Below, piece by piece: positions 33,507 through 41,244 of a stretch of 64,000 bases of DNA. The stretch lies in assembly GCA_046293395.1 (NCBI GenBank), contig JBKBOU010000002.1:434001-498000 (forward strand). The letters run 5' to 3'. The translations under genes and the position numbers were made by a program. The stretch's first letter is position 1, and every line of letters begins with the position of its first letter. This stretch comes from CAYNRA01 sp046293395. GTDB lineage: Bacteria; Bacteroidota; Bacteroidia; Cytophagales; Spirosomataceae. A model generated the notes under the pieces. That model saw nothing but the letters and a program-made list of their open reading frames with translations. It did no database searches and was not told where the DNA came from.

Positions 33507-33866
33507 TTTTTTAGCCATTTTTTTCATGCCTTTGAGGCATTCATCATACGTAGTAATTTCTTTTCCGACATAGATACAAGCTAGGTCATAGAACTGGTCA
33601 GTGGGAAATTCGTGCTTTGTCAGGCGGTAGGCTTCTTTTAATCTCCGTTTAATCAAATTACGGTCAACTGCTTTTTTAAAATTTCGTTTAGCGACAGAAA
33701 ACAAGACTCGGTTTGCCGTTTCATCGTTTGCAGCATAAACGACTTTCACGGGGTAAGCCATGAGCGTAAAATTTCCCGTAGCCTTTCTATCAAACAAACG
33801 ATTGATTGTTTTTTGGCTACAAAGTCTTTCTTGTTTGGTAAATGTAAATCGTCGATTATTTGTCAT
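33474..33866 (-). CDS. rnpA: ribonuclease P protein component
   Basis: A 130-residue basic protein that binds the RNase P RNA and helps position pre-tRNA leaders. The RNR motif is present in the helix KKAVDRNLIKRRLKEAYR (about 64-81), preceded by VLFSVAKRNF. It follows rpmH, the near-universal bacterial order, but a terminator-like hairpin separates the two. Its last 33 bases overlap the opposite-strand membrane gene. Confidence 0.95.
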   Translation of the reverse strand: MTNNRRFTFTKQERLCSQKTINRLFDRKATGNFTLMAYPVKVVYAANDETANRVLFSVAKRNFKKAVDRNLIKRRLKEAYRLTKHEFPTDQFYDLACIYVGKEITTYDECLKGMKKMAKKLYLTNKSPQK

Positions 33867-33874
33867 AAATAAAA

Positions 33875-33901
33875 AGGAAAGCCACCTTTTTGGGGTGGCT
33901 T
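33875..33901 (-). terminator. terminator or attenuator between rpmH and rnpA
   Basis: AAGCCACC (33879-33886) / GGTGGCTT (33894-33901) with a 7-base loop. For minus-strand RNA the stem is followed by the U-rich run TTTCCTTTTTATTT leading into the rnpA start at 33866. It probably lets only part of the rpmH transcripts continue into rnpA. Confidence 0.7.
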
Positions 33902-33956
33902 ACGTATTTTTGCGATGTATGAATACCAATGTCAATAGAACTGGTGTCCGTTAGAA

Positions 33957-34112
33957 TCACTTGTGTGTCTTTTCGTCAGAGACCGACAATTTGTGACGAC
34001 CTCTTGCACGACGAGCCTTCAATACACGGCGTCCACCTGGAGTTGAGCTACGCTCACGGAATCCATGCTTGTTACGACGCTTTCTATTGGATGGTTGGAA
34101 TGTACGTTTCAT
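33957..34112 (-). CDS. rpmH: 50S ribosomal protein L34
   Basis: A 51-residue, strongly basic protein with the L34 signature from the first residue: MKRTFQPSNRKRRNKHGFR, then a STPGGRRVLKARRARGR segment. It is complete, with ATG at 34112 and TGA at 33957-33959, and the C-terminal extension KLSVSDEKTHK is slightly longer than the minimal family. It has its own good promoter and precedes rnpA as in most bacteria. It is too short for usual ORF cut-offs and easily missed. Confidence 0.97.
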   Translation of the reverse strand: MKRTFQPSNRKRRNKHGFRERSSTPGGRRVLKARRARGRHKLSVSDEKTHK

Positions 34113-34153
34113 TATTATTGATTATTTTAGTGCCTTAATTGAAATTCGGACTG

Positions 34154-34185
34154 CAAAAATATTTATTTATTCTGATATATCAAAA
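34154..34185 (-). promoter_or_regulatory. rpmH promoter, Bacteroidota type
   Basis: On the minus strand TTTTG (plus 34181-34185), 19 bases, then TATTTTTG (plus 34154-34161), a near-perfect TTTG-N19-TAnnTTTG arrangement. The predicted transcript start is near 34147, giving a leader of about 35 bases. This is the best promoter in the window. Confidence 0.8.
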
Positions 34186-34196
34186 CCAACTCTTCG

Positions 34197-35603
34197 ATGA
34201 GATATACTTTTTTTTCACAAAACCCTACTAATCATTTCATTGACATTCGGGCAGAACTCTTTGAAAACGCTCAGGAATACCTAGAAGTACAGCTACCTGC
34301 TTGGCGACCAGGGAGATACGAACTTCAAAATTTTGCCAAGAATTTACGTGAATTTCATGCGTTTTCAGCTGATGGCGAGCGTCTTCCATGTAAAAAAATA
34401 AAAAAAGACCGCTGGAGAATACAAACATTTGGACAGCCAATTATCCGTTTTGAATACAGCTACTACGCCCAGGAAATCAATGCAGGAAGTTCCTTTTTAG
34501 ATGCTGAAATTTGTTACGTAAACCCTGTGAATTGCTGTATTTATGTGGAAGGACGCCAAAATGAACCGTGTGAAGTCATCTTGGCAGCAAAATCAAACGA
34601 ACAACTCGCCTGTGGACTGACGCAAAAAAGAACCGGAGATACCATTCAACTTTTTGCAGATGATTTCGCACATCTGGCAGACAGCCCTTGGATTTTGAGC
34701 AGCACACTTCAAAAACGTAGCTATTCCGTTCAAAATACAGAATTTCATGTTTGGTTTGAGGGAAATTTTCATCCCAATTGGGAAAAATTACTCCCCGATT
34801 TTCAAAAATTCACAGAAGAACAAATACGTATTTTTGGTGAATTTCCAGAGAAAGACTTTCATTTTATCACCTGGATAACGCCCTTTCCTTACTACCACGG
34901 TGTAGAACACAGAAACAGTACAATGATGGTTTTAGGTCCGGACTCACAAAGTTTTGACCAACATTATTGGGATTTGCTAGGGCTCAGTTCTCATGAATTA
35001 TTTCATGCCTGGAATATTTGCAAAATAAGACCCAAAGAACTTTTACCTTATGATTTTACACAAGAAAACTATTTTGAGACCTGTTTTATCGTAGAAGGTG
35101 TCACGACGTATTACGGGGATTATCTTCTTTGGAAATCCGGAGTTATGACAGACGAACAATACAAAAAGGAACTAGAAACCTGTTATAGACGCCATTTTGA
35201 AACAGCTAAAAACGCACGTCAATCCTTACGCGAATCGTCTTTTGATTTATGGCTTGATGGCTATCAAAAAGGGATTCCTGATCGCAAAGTGTCTGTTTAT
35301 TTCAAAGGAGCTATTGCAGCACAAATTCTTGATTATCAAATTCGTCAAAAAACAACTAATGTAAATTCATTAGACGATGTTATGCGGAAAATGTGGGTTC
35401 AATTCGGAAAAAAACAAGTAGGTTATACGTATCAAGATTACAAAAACCTCGTTTGCACGTTTCTTGGAGAAGAAGCAACAGAGGCGTATTTTTCTTTGTG
35501 TATTGATGGCATAGAGGATATTTGGGAAGAGACCAAACAAATGCTATTGACAGAAAGAAATTGGGTTTTACAGGAAACCAACGCAATCGTCACGTTGACT
35601 TGA
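34197..35603 (+). CDS. M61-family (glycyl aminopeptidase-like) metallopeptidase
   Basis: A 468-residue zinc peptidase. The gluzincin site H266-E-x-x-H270 (HELFHAW) with the third ligand E300 (VEGVTTYYGD) is intact, and the M61 family signature GxExxxS is present as GVEHRNS (235-241). The N-terminal beta domain (LPAWRPGRYELQNFAKN) also fits. Two features differ from the better-known members: there is no signal peptide and no C-terminal PDZ domain (Sphingomonas glycyl aminopeptidase is longer and carries PDZ). It is probably a cytosolic aminopeptidase. It diverges from rpmH, and their regulatory regions touch. Confidence 0.88.
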   Translation: MRYTFFSQNPTNHFIDIRAELFENAQEYLEVQLPAWRPGRYELQNFAKNLREFHAFSADGERLPCKKIKKDRWRIQTFGQPIIRFEYSYYAQEINAGSSFLDAEICYVNPVNCCIYVEGRQNEPCEVILAAKSNEQLACGLTQKRTGDTIQLFADDFAHLADSPWILSSTLQKRSYSVQNTEFHVWFEGNFHPNWEKLLPDFQKFTEEQIRIFGEFPEKDFHFITWITPFPYYHGVEHRNSTMMVLGPDSQSFDQHYWDLLGLSSHELFHAWNICKIRPKELLPYDFTQENYFETCFIVEGVTTYYGDYLLWKSGVMTDEQYKKELETCYRRHFETAKNARQSLRESSFDLWLDGYQKGIPDRKVSVYFKGAIAAQILDYQIRQKTTNVNSLDDVMRKMWVQFGKKQVGYTYQDYKNLVCTFLGEEATEAYFSLCIDGIEDIWEETKQMLLTERNWVLQETNAIVTLT

Positions 35604-35659
35604 TAAAATGGCAGCAAATAACAATTAAAATTTGAAACTACCGAACCAAAGCAGATTTA

Positions 35660-35694
35660 TTTGGGAAATGCTGCCTTTTTTTTTATTATCTTTG
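35660..35694 (+). promoter_or_regulatory. promoter of the GT5-like/DUF4270 unit
   Basis: TTTG (35660-35663), 23 bases, then TATCTTTG (35687-35694), matching the Bacteroidota consensus. The ATG follows at 35749. Confidence 0.65.
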
Positions 35695-35748
35695 CGAACA
35701 TTTTAAGCTTGCTCTACTCTTAGCAAGCCAAACGAAAAAAACACTGAT

Positions 35749-36558
35749 ATGCGTAAACTAAGAATTTTGTACGTTGCCAATGAAATTGACCCGTTCTTGG
35801 AAGTTTCAAATATTGCTACTTTTGTCCGGAAACTTCCTCAAGAAATGCAAGAGAGAGGCATGGAAATCAGAATTCTCATTCCAAGGTTTGGTATTATCAA
35901 CGAACGTAAAAATAGACTTCACGAGGTTGTTCGTCTTTCAGGGATAAACATTACTGTCGGAGAAGAAGAAAAACCATTGATTATCAAGGTTGCTTCTATT
36001 CCTTCCGCAAAGCTTCAGGTATATTTTTTAGATAACGAAGACTATTTCCAACGCAAGTCTGTTTTTACAGATAAGAAAGGAGCGCTTCATGAAGACAATG
36101 ACGAAAGAGCTATTTTCTTTTGTAAAGGGGCGCTGGAAACAGTAAAAAAACTAGGTTGGTCTCCCGACATCGTGCATTGCACAGACTGGATGACAGCACT
36201 GATTCCTCTTTATTTGAAGACAACCTATAAAAACGACCCTATCTTCAAGGATACAAAAAGTGTTTTCTCGGTTTACAATAATTTACTAGATCAAAAGTTT
36301 ACAGAAGACATACTTCCCAAAGCAAAAATGCTCGATATTAGTGACGAGATGCTTGAGAACCTAAAGTCAGCAGATTACCTTGGTTTTATAAAAATCGCTT
36401 GTGAGTATGCAGATGTTGTCATCAAGGCAAATAATGATATTTCAACTGATTTATCGGACGCTTTGAACACAGGCACAGGTAGAAAAATAGATGCACTCAT
36501 TGAAGATGAGAATTTCGCAGATACCTTCTTTAATCTATACAACGAACTCGCTGTTTAA
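35749..36558 (+). CDS. glycogen/starch synthase-like protein: lone N-terminal GT5 domain
   Basis: A 269-residue protein matching only the N-terminal (Glyco_transf_5) half of glycogen synthase; the C-terminal GT-B donor domain is missing and no remnant follows. The N-terminal motif that binds ADP-glucose in true synthases (KxGGL) is replaced by LEVSNIATFVRKLP (about 17-30). The middle keeps the fold markers FCKGALETVKKLGWSPDIVHCTDWMTALIPLYL. It is therefore unlikely to be a glycogen synthase despite database names. It is followed 9 bases later by a DUF4270 lipoprotein and then glmS, an order I recall as common in Bacteroidota. Confidence 0.85.
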   Translation: MRKLRILYVANEIDPFLEVSNIATFVRKLPQEMQERGMEIRILIPRFGIINERKNRLHEVVRLSGINITVGEEEKPLIIKVASIPSAKLQVYFLDNEDYFQRKSVFTDKKGALHEDNDERAIFFCKGALETVKKLGWSPDIVHCTDWMTALIPLYLKTTYKNDPIFKDTKSVFSVYNNLLDQKFTEDILPKAKMLDISDEMLENLKSADYLGFIKIACEYADVVIKANNDISTDLSDALNTGTGRKIDALIEDENFADTFFNLYNELAV

Positions 36559-36567
36559 CTCTTTTTT

Positions 36568-37938
36568 ATGCAAAAAGCAACAAATCAAGCGCGGATAGTA
36601 GCACTTAGCCTACTCTCCGCGTTATTTTTCGGGTGTGAAGACCCACAAGACATCCGTTTTGACTTAGGTATTGGCGGCCAGCTTACGACGAACTTCAGCG
36701 ACTCAACGCGCATTGAACGCTCTACCATGCAACTTGACTCCGTCATCACCTCAAACGTTCCTGAAATTATGTTTGGTGGCTATAATGACCCTCTTTTTGG
36801 ACAAGTAAATGCAGAAGCATACGTTCAACCCAATCTTATCAAAGATGCAACAGATCTGACAGGCGTGAAATTTGTTCCGTTTGACCTGCCAACAACAAGT
36901 ACACTCGACTCCGCATATATCATCTTGAACTACAATGGTTATTTCCAAGGTGATTCTTTACAACCTATGACCGTCGATATATTCCAGACACAACAACCTA
37001 TTCTTGCTGGACTAAAATATACGAACGACAGTCAAATTCAGACAACGACCTCCGAGCCTCTAGCCACCTTGAACTTCCGATACCGTAGTATCTCGAACGC
37101 CAAAGGAGACACGCTTTTTGCCATTAGTGCCAAACTTCCACAGGTTGTACTTGACCAACTTGCTGCCTTGCGTGGGAAACCTGAAGCTTCTGATGCCGCC
37201 TTGTTTGCACGTGCCCTTCCCGGCTTTGTCCTGAAACCACGTACAAACCGCGTAGCTTACGCATTTAGAGTTGGAACAGATGCGACATCAAGTAGTTTGC
37301 GTTTGTTTTATAGATTAGGTACCGAGACAACTGTACGAGCTTATACATTCCCTTTTACATCTGGTAGATTCACGAAGTTTACCGCCAACAGAAATGGTTC
37401 ACGCATAGCAGCCGTCACGCAGCCTAATCAACTTGTCCCGGCAAGCCAAACAGGAAATCTTACCTACATGCAAGCAGGTACTGGCGTTGCCACTGTCTTT
37501 GACTTTAAAAATATATCTCATATTATCAGTCTGCCAGAAGTAGCTATCAATAAAGCTGACTTTATCATTCAGGTTGATTCAAACCTCATCGAGCCGAGGT
37601 TGCCTGCTCCACCGGTTGTGGTGTTGGCGGAATTAGATGACAACAATAAAATCATAAAAACAAGTACATTCGAACCTGTTCTCGTTCCGATTAATGCCAA
37701 TTCACCCAATGCTGGGCAAGGAAGTTTATTTTTATCCACGACAAAAACATACGCATTTAACGTGACGAGCTATCTTCAAAGGCTGGCTTCGGAAGGAAAG
37801 AAAACGGTGCGGTTAGCCTTAGTACCAGGCGGTTTTATATCTACTTCTTCTACACAGTCTATTATCAATCACAGCAATGTACGGAGAGCAGCTATTAAAA
37901 GTGCAAAATTGAATGTATTCTATACGTATTCGAAATAA
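36568..37938 (+). CDS. DUF4270 lipoprotein
   Basis: A 456-residue exported lipoprotein. The signal peptide ends in a lipobox (LSALFFGC, lipidated Cys23). The body is beta-rich, with the DUF4270 features VPEIMFGGYNDPLFGQVNAEAYVQ near 70 and FDLPTTSTLDSAYIILNY near 115. Function is unknown. It probably sits on the outer membrane. It is 9 bases downstream of the GT5-like gene and is followed by a strong terminator before glmS. Confidence 0.87.
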   Translation: MQKATNQARIVALSLLSALFFGCEDPQDIRFDLGIGGQLTTNFSDSTRIERSTMQLDSVITSNVPEIMFGGYNDPLFGQVNAEAYVQPNLIKDATDLTGVKFVPFDLPTTSTLDSAYIILNYNGYFQGDSLQPMTVDIFQTQQPILAGLKYTNDSQIQTTTSEPLATLNFRYRSISNAKGDTLFAISAKLPQVVLDQLAALRGKPEASDAALFARALPGFVLKPRTNRVAYAFRVGTDATSSSLRLFYRLGTETTVRAYTFPFTSGRFTKFTANRNGSRIAAVTQPNQLVPASQTGNLTYMQAGTGVATVFDFKNISHIISLPEVAINKADFIIQVDSNLIEPRLPAPPVVVLAELDDNNKIIKTSTFEPVLVPINANSPNAGQGSLFLSTTKTYAFNVTSYLQRLASEGKKTVRLALVPGGFISTSSTQSIINHSNVRRAAIKSAKLNVFYTYSK

Positions 37939-37960
37939 CGAAATAAATCGACCACAAAAT

Positions 37961-37993
37961 AAAAAAAGGGTGCTTCTATCGTACCCTTTTTTT
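37961..37993 (+). terminator. rho-independent terminator
   Basis: AAAAAAAGGGT / ACCCTTTTTTT with an 11-base loop, directly after the DUF4270 gene. Confidence 0.88.
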
Positions 37994-38012
37994 ATTTTTT
38001 CGCTTTAATAAG

Positions 38013-38020
38013 TACATTTG
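38013..38020 (+). promoter_or_regulatory. candidate glmS -7 box
   Basis: TACATTTG fits TAnnTTTG, about 115 bases before the glmS ATG. The region where a -33 element would lie overlaps the preceding terminator. I see no glmS ribozyme-like structure in the leader. Confidence 0.4.
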
Positions 38021-38135
38021 AAGCTGAAAAAGAGTCAAATCTTTTTCTAAAATATTTTAAAAAATACATTCTCTCAAAATCTTGGGAAAGTGCTATTTGA
38101 ACTATTTTTTTCACTATCAAACTAGACGAAATACC

Positions 38136-39974
38136 ATGTGTGGAATTGTAGCCTATATTGGACACCGAGATGCGGCTCCTCTAATTGTAAAAGGATTGAA
38201 ACGGCTTGAATATCGTGGATACGACAGCGCGGGAGTTGCCTTATTACCAACAAGCGGATTACAAGTTTTTAAGAAAAAAGGGAAAGTTTCAGCCTTGGAA
38301 GCCGAATTGGATGGCAAAGATTGCCGCTCAACGATTGGTATTGGGCATACCCGATGGGCTACACACGGCGAGCCAAATGATATTAATGCACACCCACACG
38401 TTGCCAAGGGCGACCAGCTTTCCATTATCCACAATGGAATTATCGAAAACTATGCTACGCTTAAACAAGCATTACTGAACAAAGGATATACTTTCAAGAG
38501 TCAAACGGATACAGAAGTCTTGGTTAATTTTATTCAAGACGTCAAAAAAGAAAATAATTGTACGACAGAAGAAGCAGTCCGATTGGCACTTCAAAAAGTG
38601 GTAGGTGCTTATGCAATTGTTGTCATGGATGCTGAACAACCCAATCAGCTCATTGCCGCACGCAAAGGAAGCCCATTGGTAATTGGCGTAGGGGAAAAAG
38701 AATACTTTTTTGCATCGGATGCCACGCCTATCATTGAATATACAAAGAACATGATTTATCTCAATGACTTCGAAATCGCTGTTGTAAATAACAACGAACT
38801 GACGATTCGAAACCTAGAAAACGAGGAAAAGAGTGCCTTTATTCAAACCGTTGAACTAGAACTTGAAGCCATAGAGAAAGGAGGATATGACCACTTTATG
38901 CTCAAAGAGATTTTTGAACAGCCGAAATCTATTGCAGATTGTATGCGCGGCCGTGTCAATGCAGACGACGCGCTCATCCAGTTGGGTGGACTACGCGATT
39001 ATCTCGGTAAATTAGCCAAAGCAAAACGCATTGTTTTTGTAGCTTGTGGCACTTCATGGCACGCTGGACTCGTTGGCGAATACTTATTTGAAGAGTTAGC
39101 ACGCATCAATGTGGAAGTAGAATACGCTTCTGAGTTCCGTTATCGCAATCCAATTATCAAGGAAGGAGATTTCGTTATTGCTATTTCTCAGTCTGGAGAA
39201 ACGGCTGATACGCTTGCTGCCTTGGAGTTAGCTAAGAGCAGAGGTGCCATCATTCTAGGCGTTTGCAATGTAGTTGGCTCGTCTATTTCTCGTCTAACAG
39301 ACGCTGGTGTTTACACACATGCTGGACCTGAAATCGGGGTGGCTAGTACGAAAGCATTCACAGCACAAGTAACGGTATTGACACTTATAGCCATCGCAAC
39401 AGCCCATAAAAAAGGAACAATTGGCGAAGACACATTCCGTCGTTTGTTGATTGAACTCGAAACTATCCCGCAGAAAGTTGAACAAATAGTAACACAAGCT
39501 GATCATATCAAAGATATTTCTAAGCTATTCACTTTTGCTTCCAACTTTATTTTCTTAGGACGTGGATTGAATTTCCCTGTTGCGTTGGAAGGTGCTTTAA
39601 AATTGAAAGAAATATCTTACATTCATGCAGAAGGGTATCCAGCAGCTGAAATGAAACATGGCCCCATTGCTTTGATTGACGAAGATATGCCCGTTGTATT
39701 TATTGCAACAAAAGATGGTTCGTACGAAAAAGTTGTATCGAACATTCAAGAAGTAAAAGCTCGGAAAGGTCGAGTGATTGCCATTGTATCAGAGGGAGAC
39801 GAAGAAGTTAAGAAAATGGTTGACTTCACGATAGAAGTACCCAATACACATGAAATTTTGACTCCACTTTTGAGCGTCATTCCATTGCAGTTATTGTCTT
39901 ATTACATTGCAGTGCTACGTGGTAGAAACGTAGATCAGCCACGTAATCTAGCGAAATCTGTGACGGTAGAATAA
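38136..39974 (+). CDS. glmS: glutamine-fructose-6-phosphate aminotransferase (isomerizing)
   Basis: A 612-residue enzyme that makes glucosamine-6-phosphate from fructose-6-phosphate and glutamine, the first step to peptidoglycan and LPS amino sugars. The start at 38136 is fixed by the chemistry: MCGIVAYIG, where Cys2 becomes the N-terminal nucleophile of the glutaminase domain. The two SIS domains carry ACGTSWHAG and SQSGETADT, and the C-terminus NLAKSVTVE is the family ending. Its own -7 box and terminators on both sides make it monocistronic. Confidence 0.97.
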   Translation: MCGIVAYIGHRDAAPLIVKGLKRLEYRGYDSAGVALLPTSGLQVFKKKGKVSALEAELDGKDCRSTIGIGHTRWATHGEPNDINAHPHVAKGDQLSIIHNGIIENYATLKQALLNKGYTFKSQTDTEVLVNFIQDVKKENNCTTEEAVRLALQKVVGAYAIVVMDAEQPNQLIAARKGSPLVIGVGEKEYFFASDATPIIEYTKNMIYLNDFEIAVVNNNELTIRNLENEEKSAFIQTVELELEAIEKGGYDHFMLKEIFEQPKSIADCMRGRVNADDALIQLGGLRDYLGKLAKAKRIVFVACGTSWHAGLVGEYLFEELARINVEVEYASEFRYRNPIIKEGDFVIAISQSGETADTLAALELAKSRGAIILGVCNVVGSSISRLTDAGVYTHAGPEIGVASTKAFTAQVTVLTLIAIATAHKKGTIGEDTFRRLLIELETIPQKVEQIVTQADHIKDISKLFTFASNFIFLGRGLNFPVALEGALKLKEISYIHAEGYPAAEMKHGPIALIDEDMPVVFIATKDGSYEKVVSNIQEVKARKGRVIAIVSEGDEEVKKMVDFTIEVPNTHEILTPLLSVIPLQLLSYYIAVLRGRNVDQPRNLAKSVTVE

Positions 39975-39987
39975 GAAACGAATACAT

Positions 39988-40024
39988 AAAAAAAGGTCGC
40001 TTTTTATCAAAGCGACCTTTTTTT
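39988..40024. terminator. bidirectional terminator
   Basis: Stem GGTCGCTTT (39995-40003) / AAAGCGACC (40009-40017), loop TTATC, flanked by A7 on the left and T7 on the right, between convergent glmS and exbD. Confidence 0.92.
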
Positions 40025-40038
40025 GTAGGGATAAACGA

Positions 40039-40437
40039 TTATTTCAGTTCCGTAGCAAGCACCATTCGAATTTTAAGCCTTGCTCCCATGGACATAACCT
40101 CGACCAAGTCTTGGATAGTGAGTGACTGCTCTGCACGAAGCACAACGGTTGGTTCTTCCATCGCGGCAGTTGCTTCTTGAAGTCTCTGCTCTAATTCAGG
40201 GAGAGGAATGGGTGTTTTGTCAATAAAATATTCTCTTTCAGCTGTAATAGAAAGGGTGACAGGCTGTTTACTGACGTCGTGGGTCGAGCTATCCGATTTA
40301 GGTAAAAGTAACTTAATGACATTCGGACTTCCTAGCGTTGATACAATTAAGAAAAACAAAAGCAAGAAGAACATGATGTCGTTCAAGGAGGCGGTTTGAA
40401 CTTCAGCCTCAAAACGTCTTTGTCTTTTTAACTTCAT
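40039..40437 (-). CDS. exbD: ExbD/TolR-type energy-transducing protein
   Basis: A 132-residue inner-membrane protein with a short cytosolic N-terminus (KLKRQRRFEAEVQTASLNDIMF), one helix (about 23-41) and a periplasmic ExbD domain. The aspartate at the start of the helix (LND) is at the position of the essential proton-translocating Asp of ExbD/TolR. It couples the proton motive force to TonB or TolA. The start overlaps the exbB stop (ATGA). No tonB gene is adjacent. Confidence 0.9.
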   Translation of the reverse strand: MKLKRQRRFEAEVQTASLNDIMFFLLLFFLIVSTLGSPNVIKLLLPKSDSSTHDVSKQPVTLSITAEREYFIDKTPIPLPELEQRLQEATAAMEEPTVVLRAEQSLTIQDLVEVMSMGARLKIRMVLATELK

Positions 40438-41117
40438 TTGGCGGGTTCGTTAAGGGTATCTAAAAAGTCCATGACAGTTGCTTGAAGATGAATACCGAAT
40501 TTATCGATCATCATATTGATGCTGTGATATGCAGCATACGCGATTAACCCAACAACAAGCCCAGAAAAACTAGCAATCATTTTCTCATACAAGCCATTTG
40601 AAATCGTCTCGATAGAGAAATTACCTGTAACAGAAATCTCGTAGAAGATACGAATAATACCAGAAATCGTACCGACAAAGCCAAGCGTAGGCGCTACCCC
40701 AGCGATGAGCCCAAGATAACCCATGTTTTTCTCCATTTTGGAAACCTCTAAATTCGCCTGAATCTCCATGGCACTTTCAATATCTTTTACCGGACGACCG
40801 ATGCGTGTGATGCCTTTTTCTAAAATTCGAGCAATGGGTAAATTCGTACTTTTACAAAGGGTAACTGCCGTACGTAAATCACTACGAAGAATATTGTCTT
40901 TCAAAGAACGAAGAAAACCATAGTCAATATTGGAGGCTGCCTTGATGAAAAGATAGCGTTCAAGTATCAAATAAAAAGTAGCTAACAATAAGAAAAGAAT
41001 GGGATAAACCACAATTCCACCTTTGAGTAATAACTCGAAATAATTGATACTCAAAGTAGTATCCGCCGTTGCCACAGATAGGCTATCTGTGGTCTGCAAA
41101 AGGATTAGGTGTAGCAT
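40434..41117 (-). CDS. exbB: ExbB/TolQ/MotA-family proton channel
   Basis: A 227-residue protein with three membrane helices (about 33-55, 125-150, 175-200). The MotA_ExbB signature is LGLIAGVAPTLGFVGTISGIIRIF, followed by MIASFSGLVVGLIAYAAY. It forms the pentameric channel around ExbD. It is translationally coupled to exbD and begins 127 bases downstream of the OmpA-family gene on the same strand. Confidence 0.92.
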   Translation of the reverse strand: MLHLILLQTTDSLSVATADTTLSINYFELLLKGGIVVYPILFLLLATFYLILERYLFIKAASNIDYGFLRSLKDNILRSDLRTAVTLCKSTNLPIARILEKGITRIGRPVKDIESAMEIQANLEVSKMEKNMGYLGLIAGVAPTLGFVGTISGIIRIFYEISVTGNFSIETISNGLYEKMIASFSGLVVGLIAYAAYHSINMMIDKFGIHLQATVMDFLDTLNEPAK

Positions 41118-41244
41118 GTAAAATATATTGATTGATTGTTTGAACTAACTAAATAGCAAGACAGATTATTTCGCAATTTAAGTAAAAACTACTGTTTGTA
41201 AAGAATACGACGAACAAATTGGACGAAACACTTCTACTTACCTC

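Noticed and set aside
38082..38135. Extended N-terminus for glmS
   Set aside because: GlmS needs Cys directly after the initiator Met; the ATG at 38136 gives MCGIV.
38013..38135. glmS ribozyme in the leader
   Set aside because: I found no nested-pseudoknot pattern, and the leader is short and AT-rich; that ribozyme is known mainly from Gram-positive bacteria.
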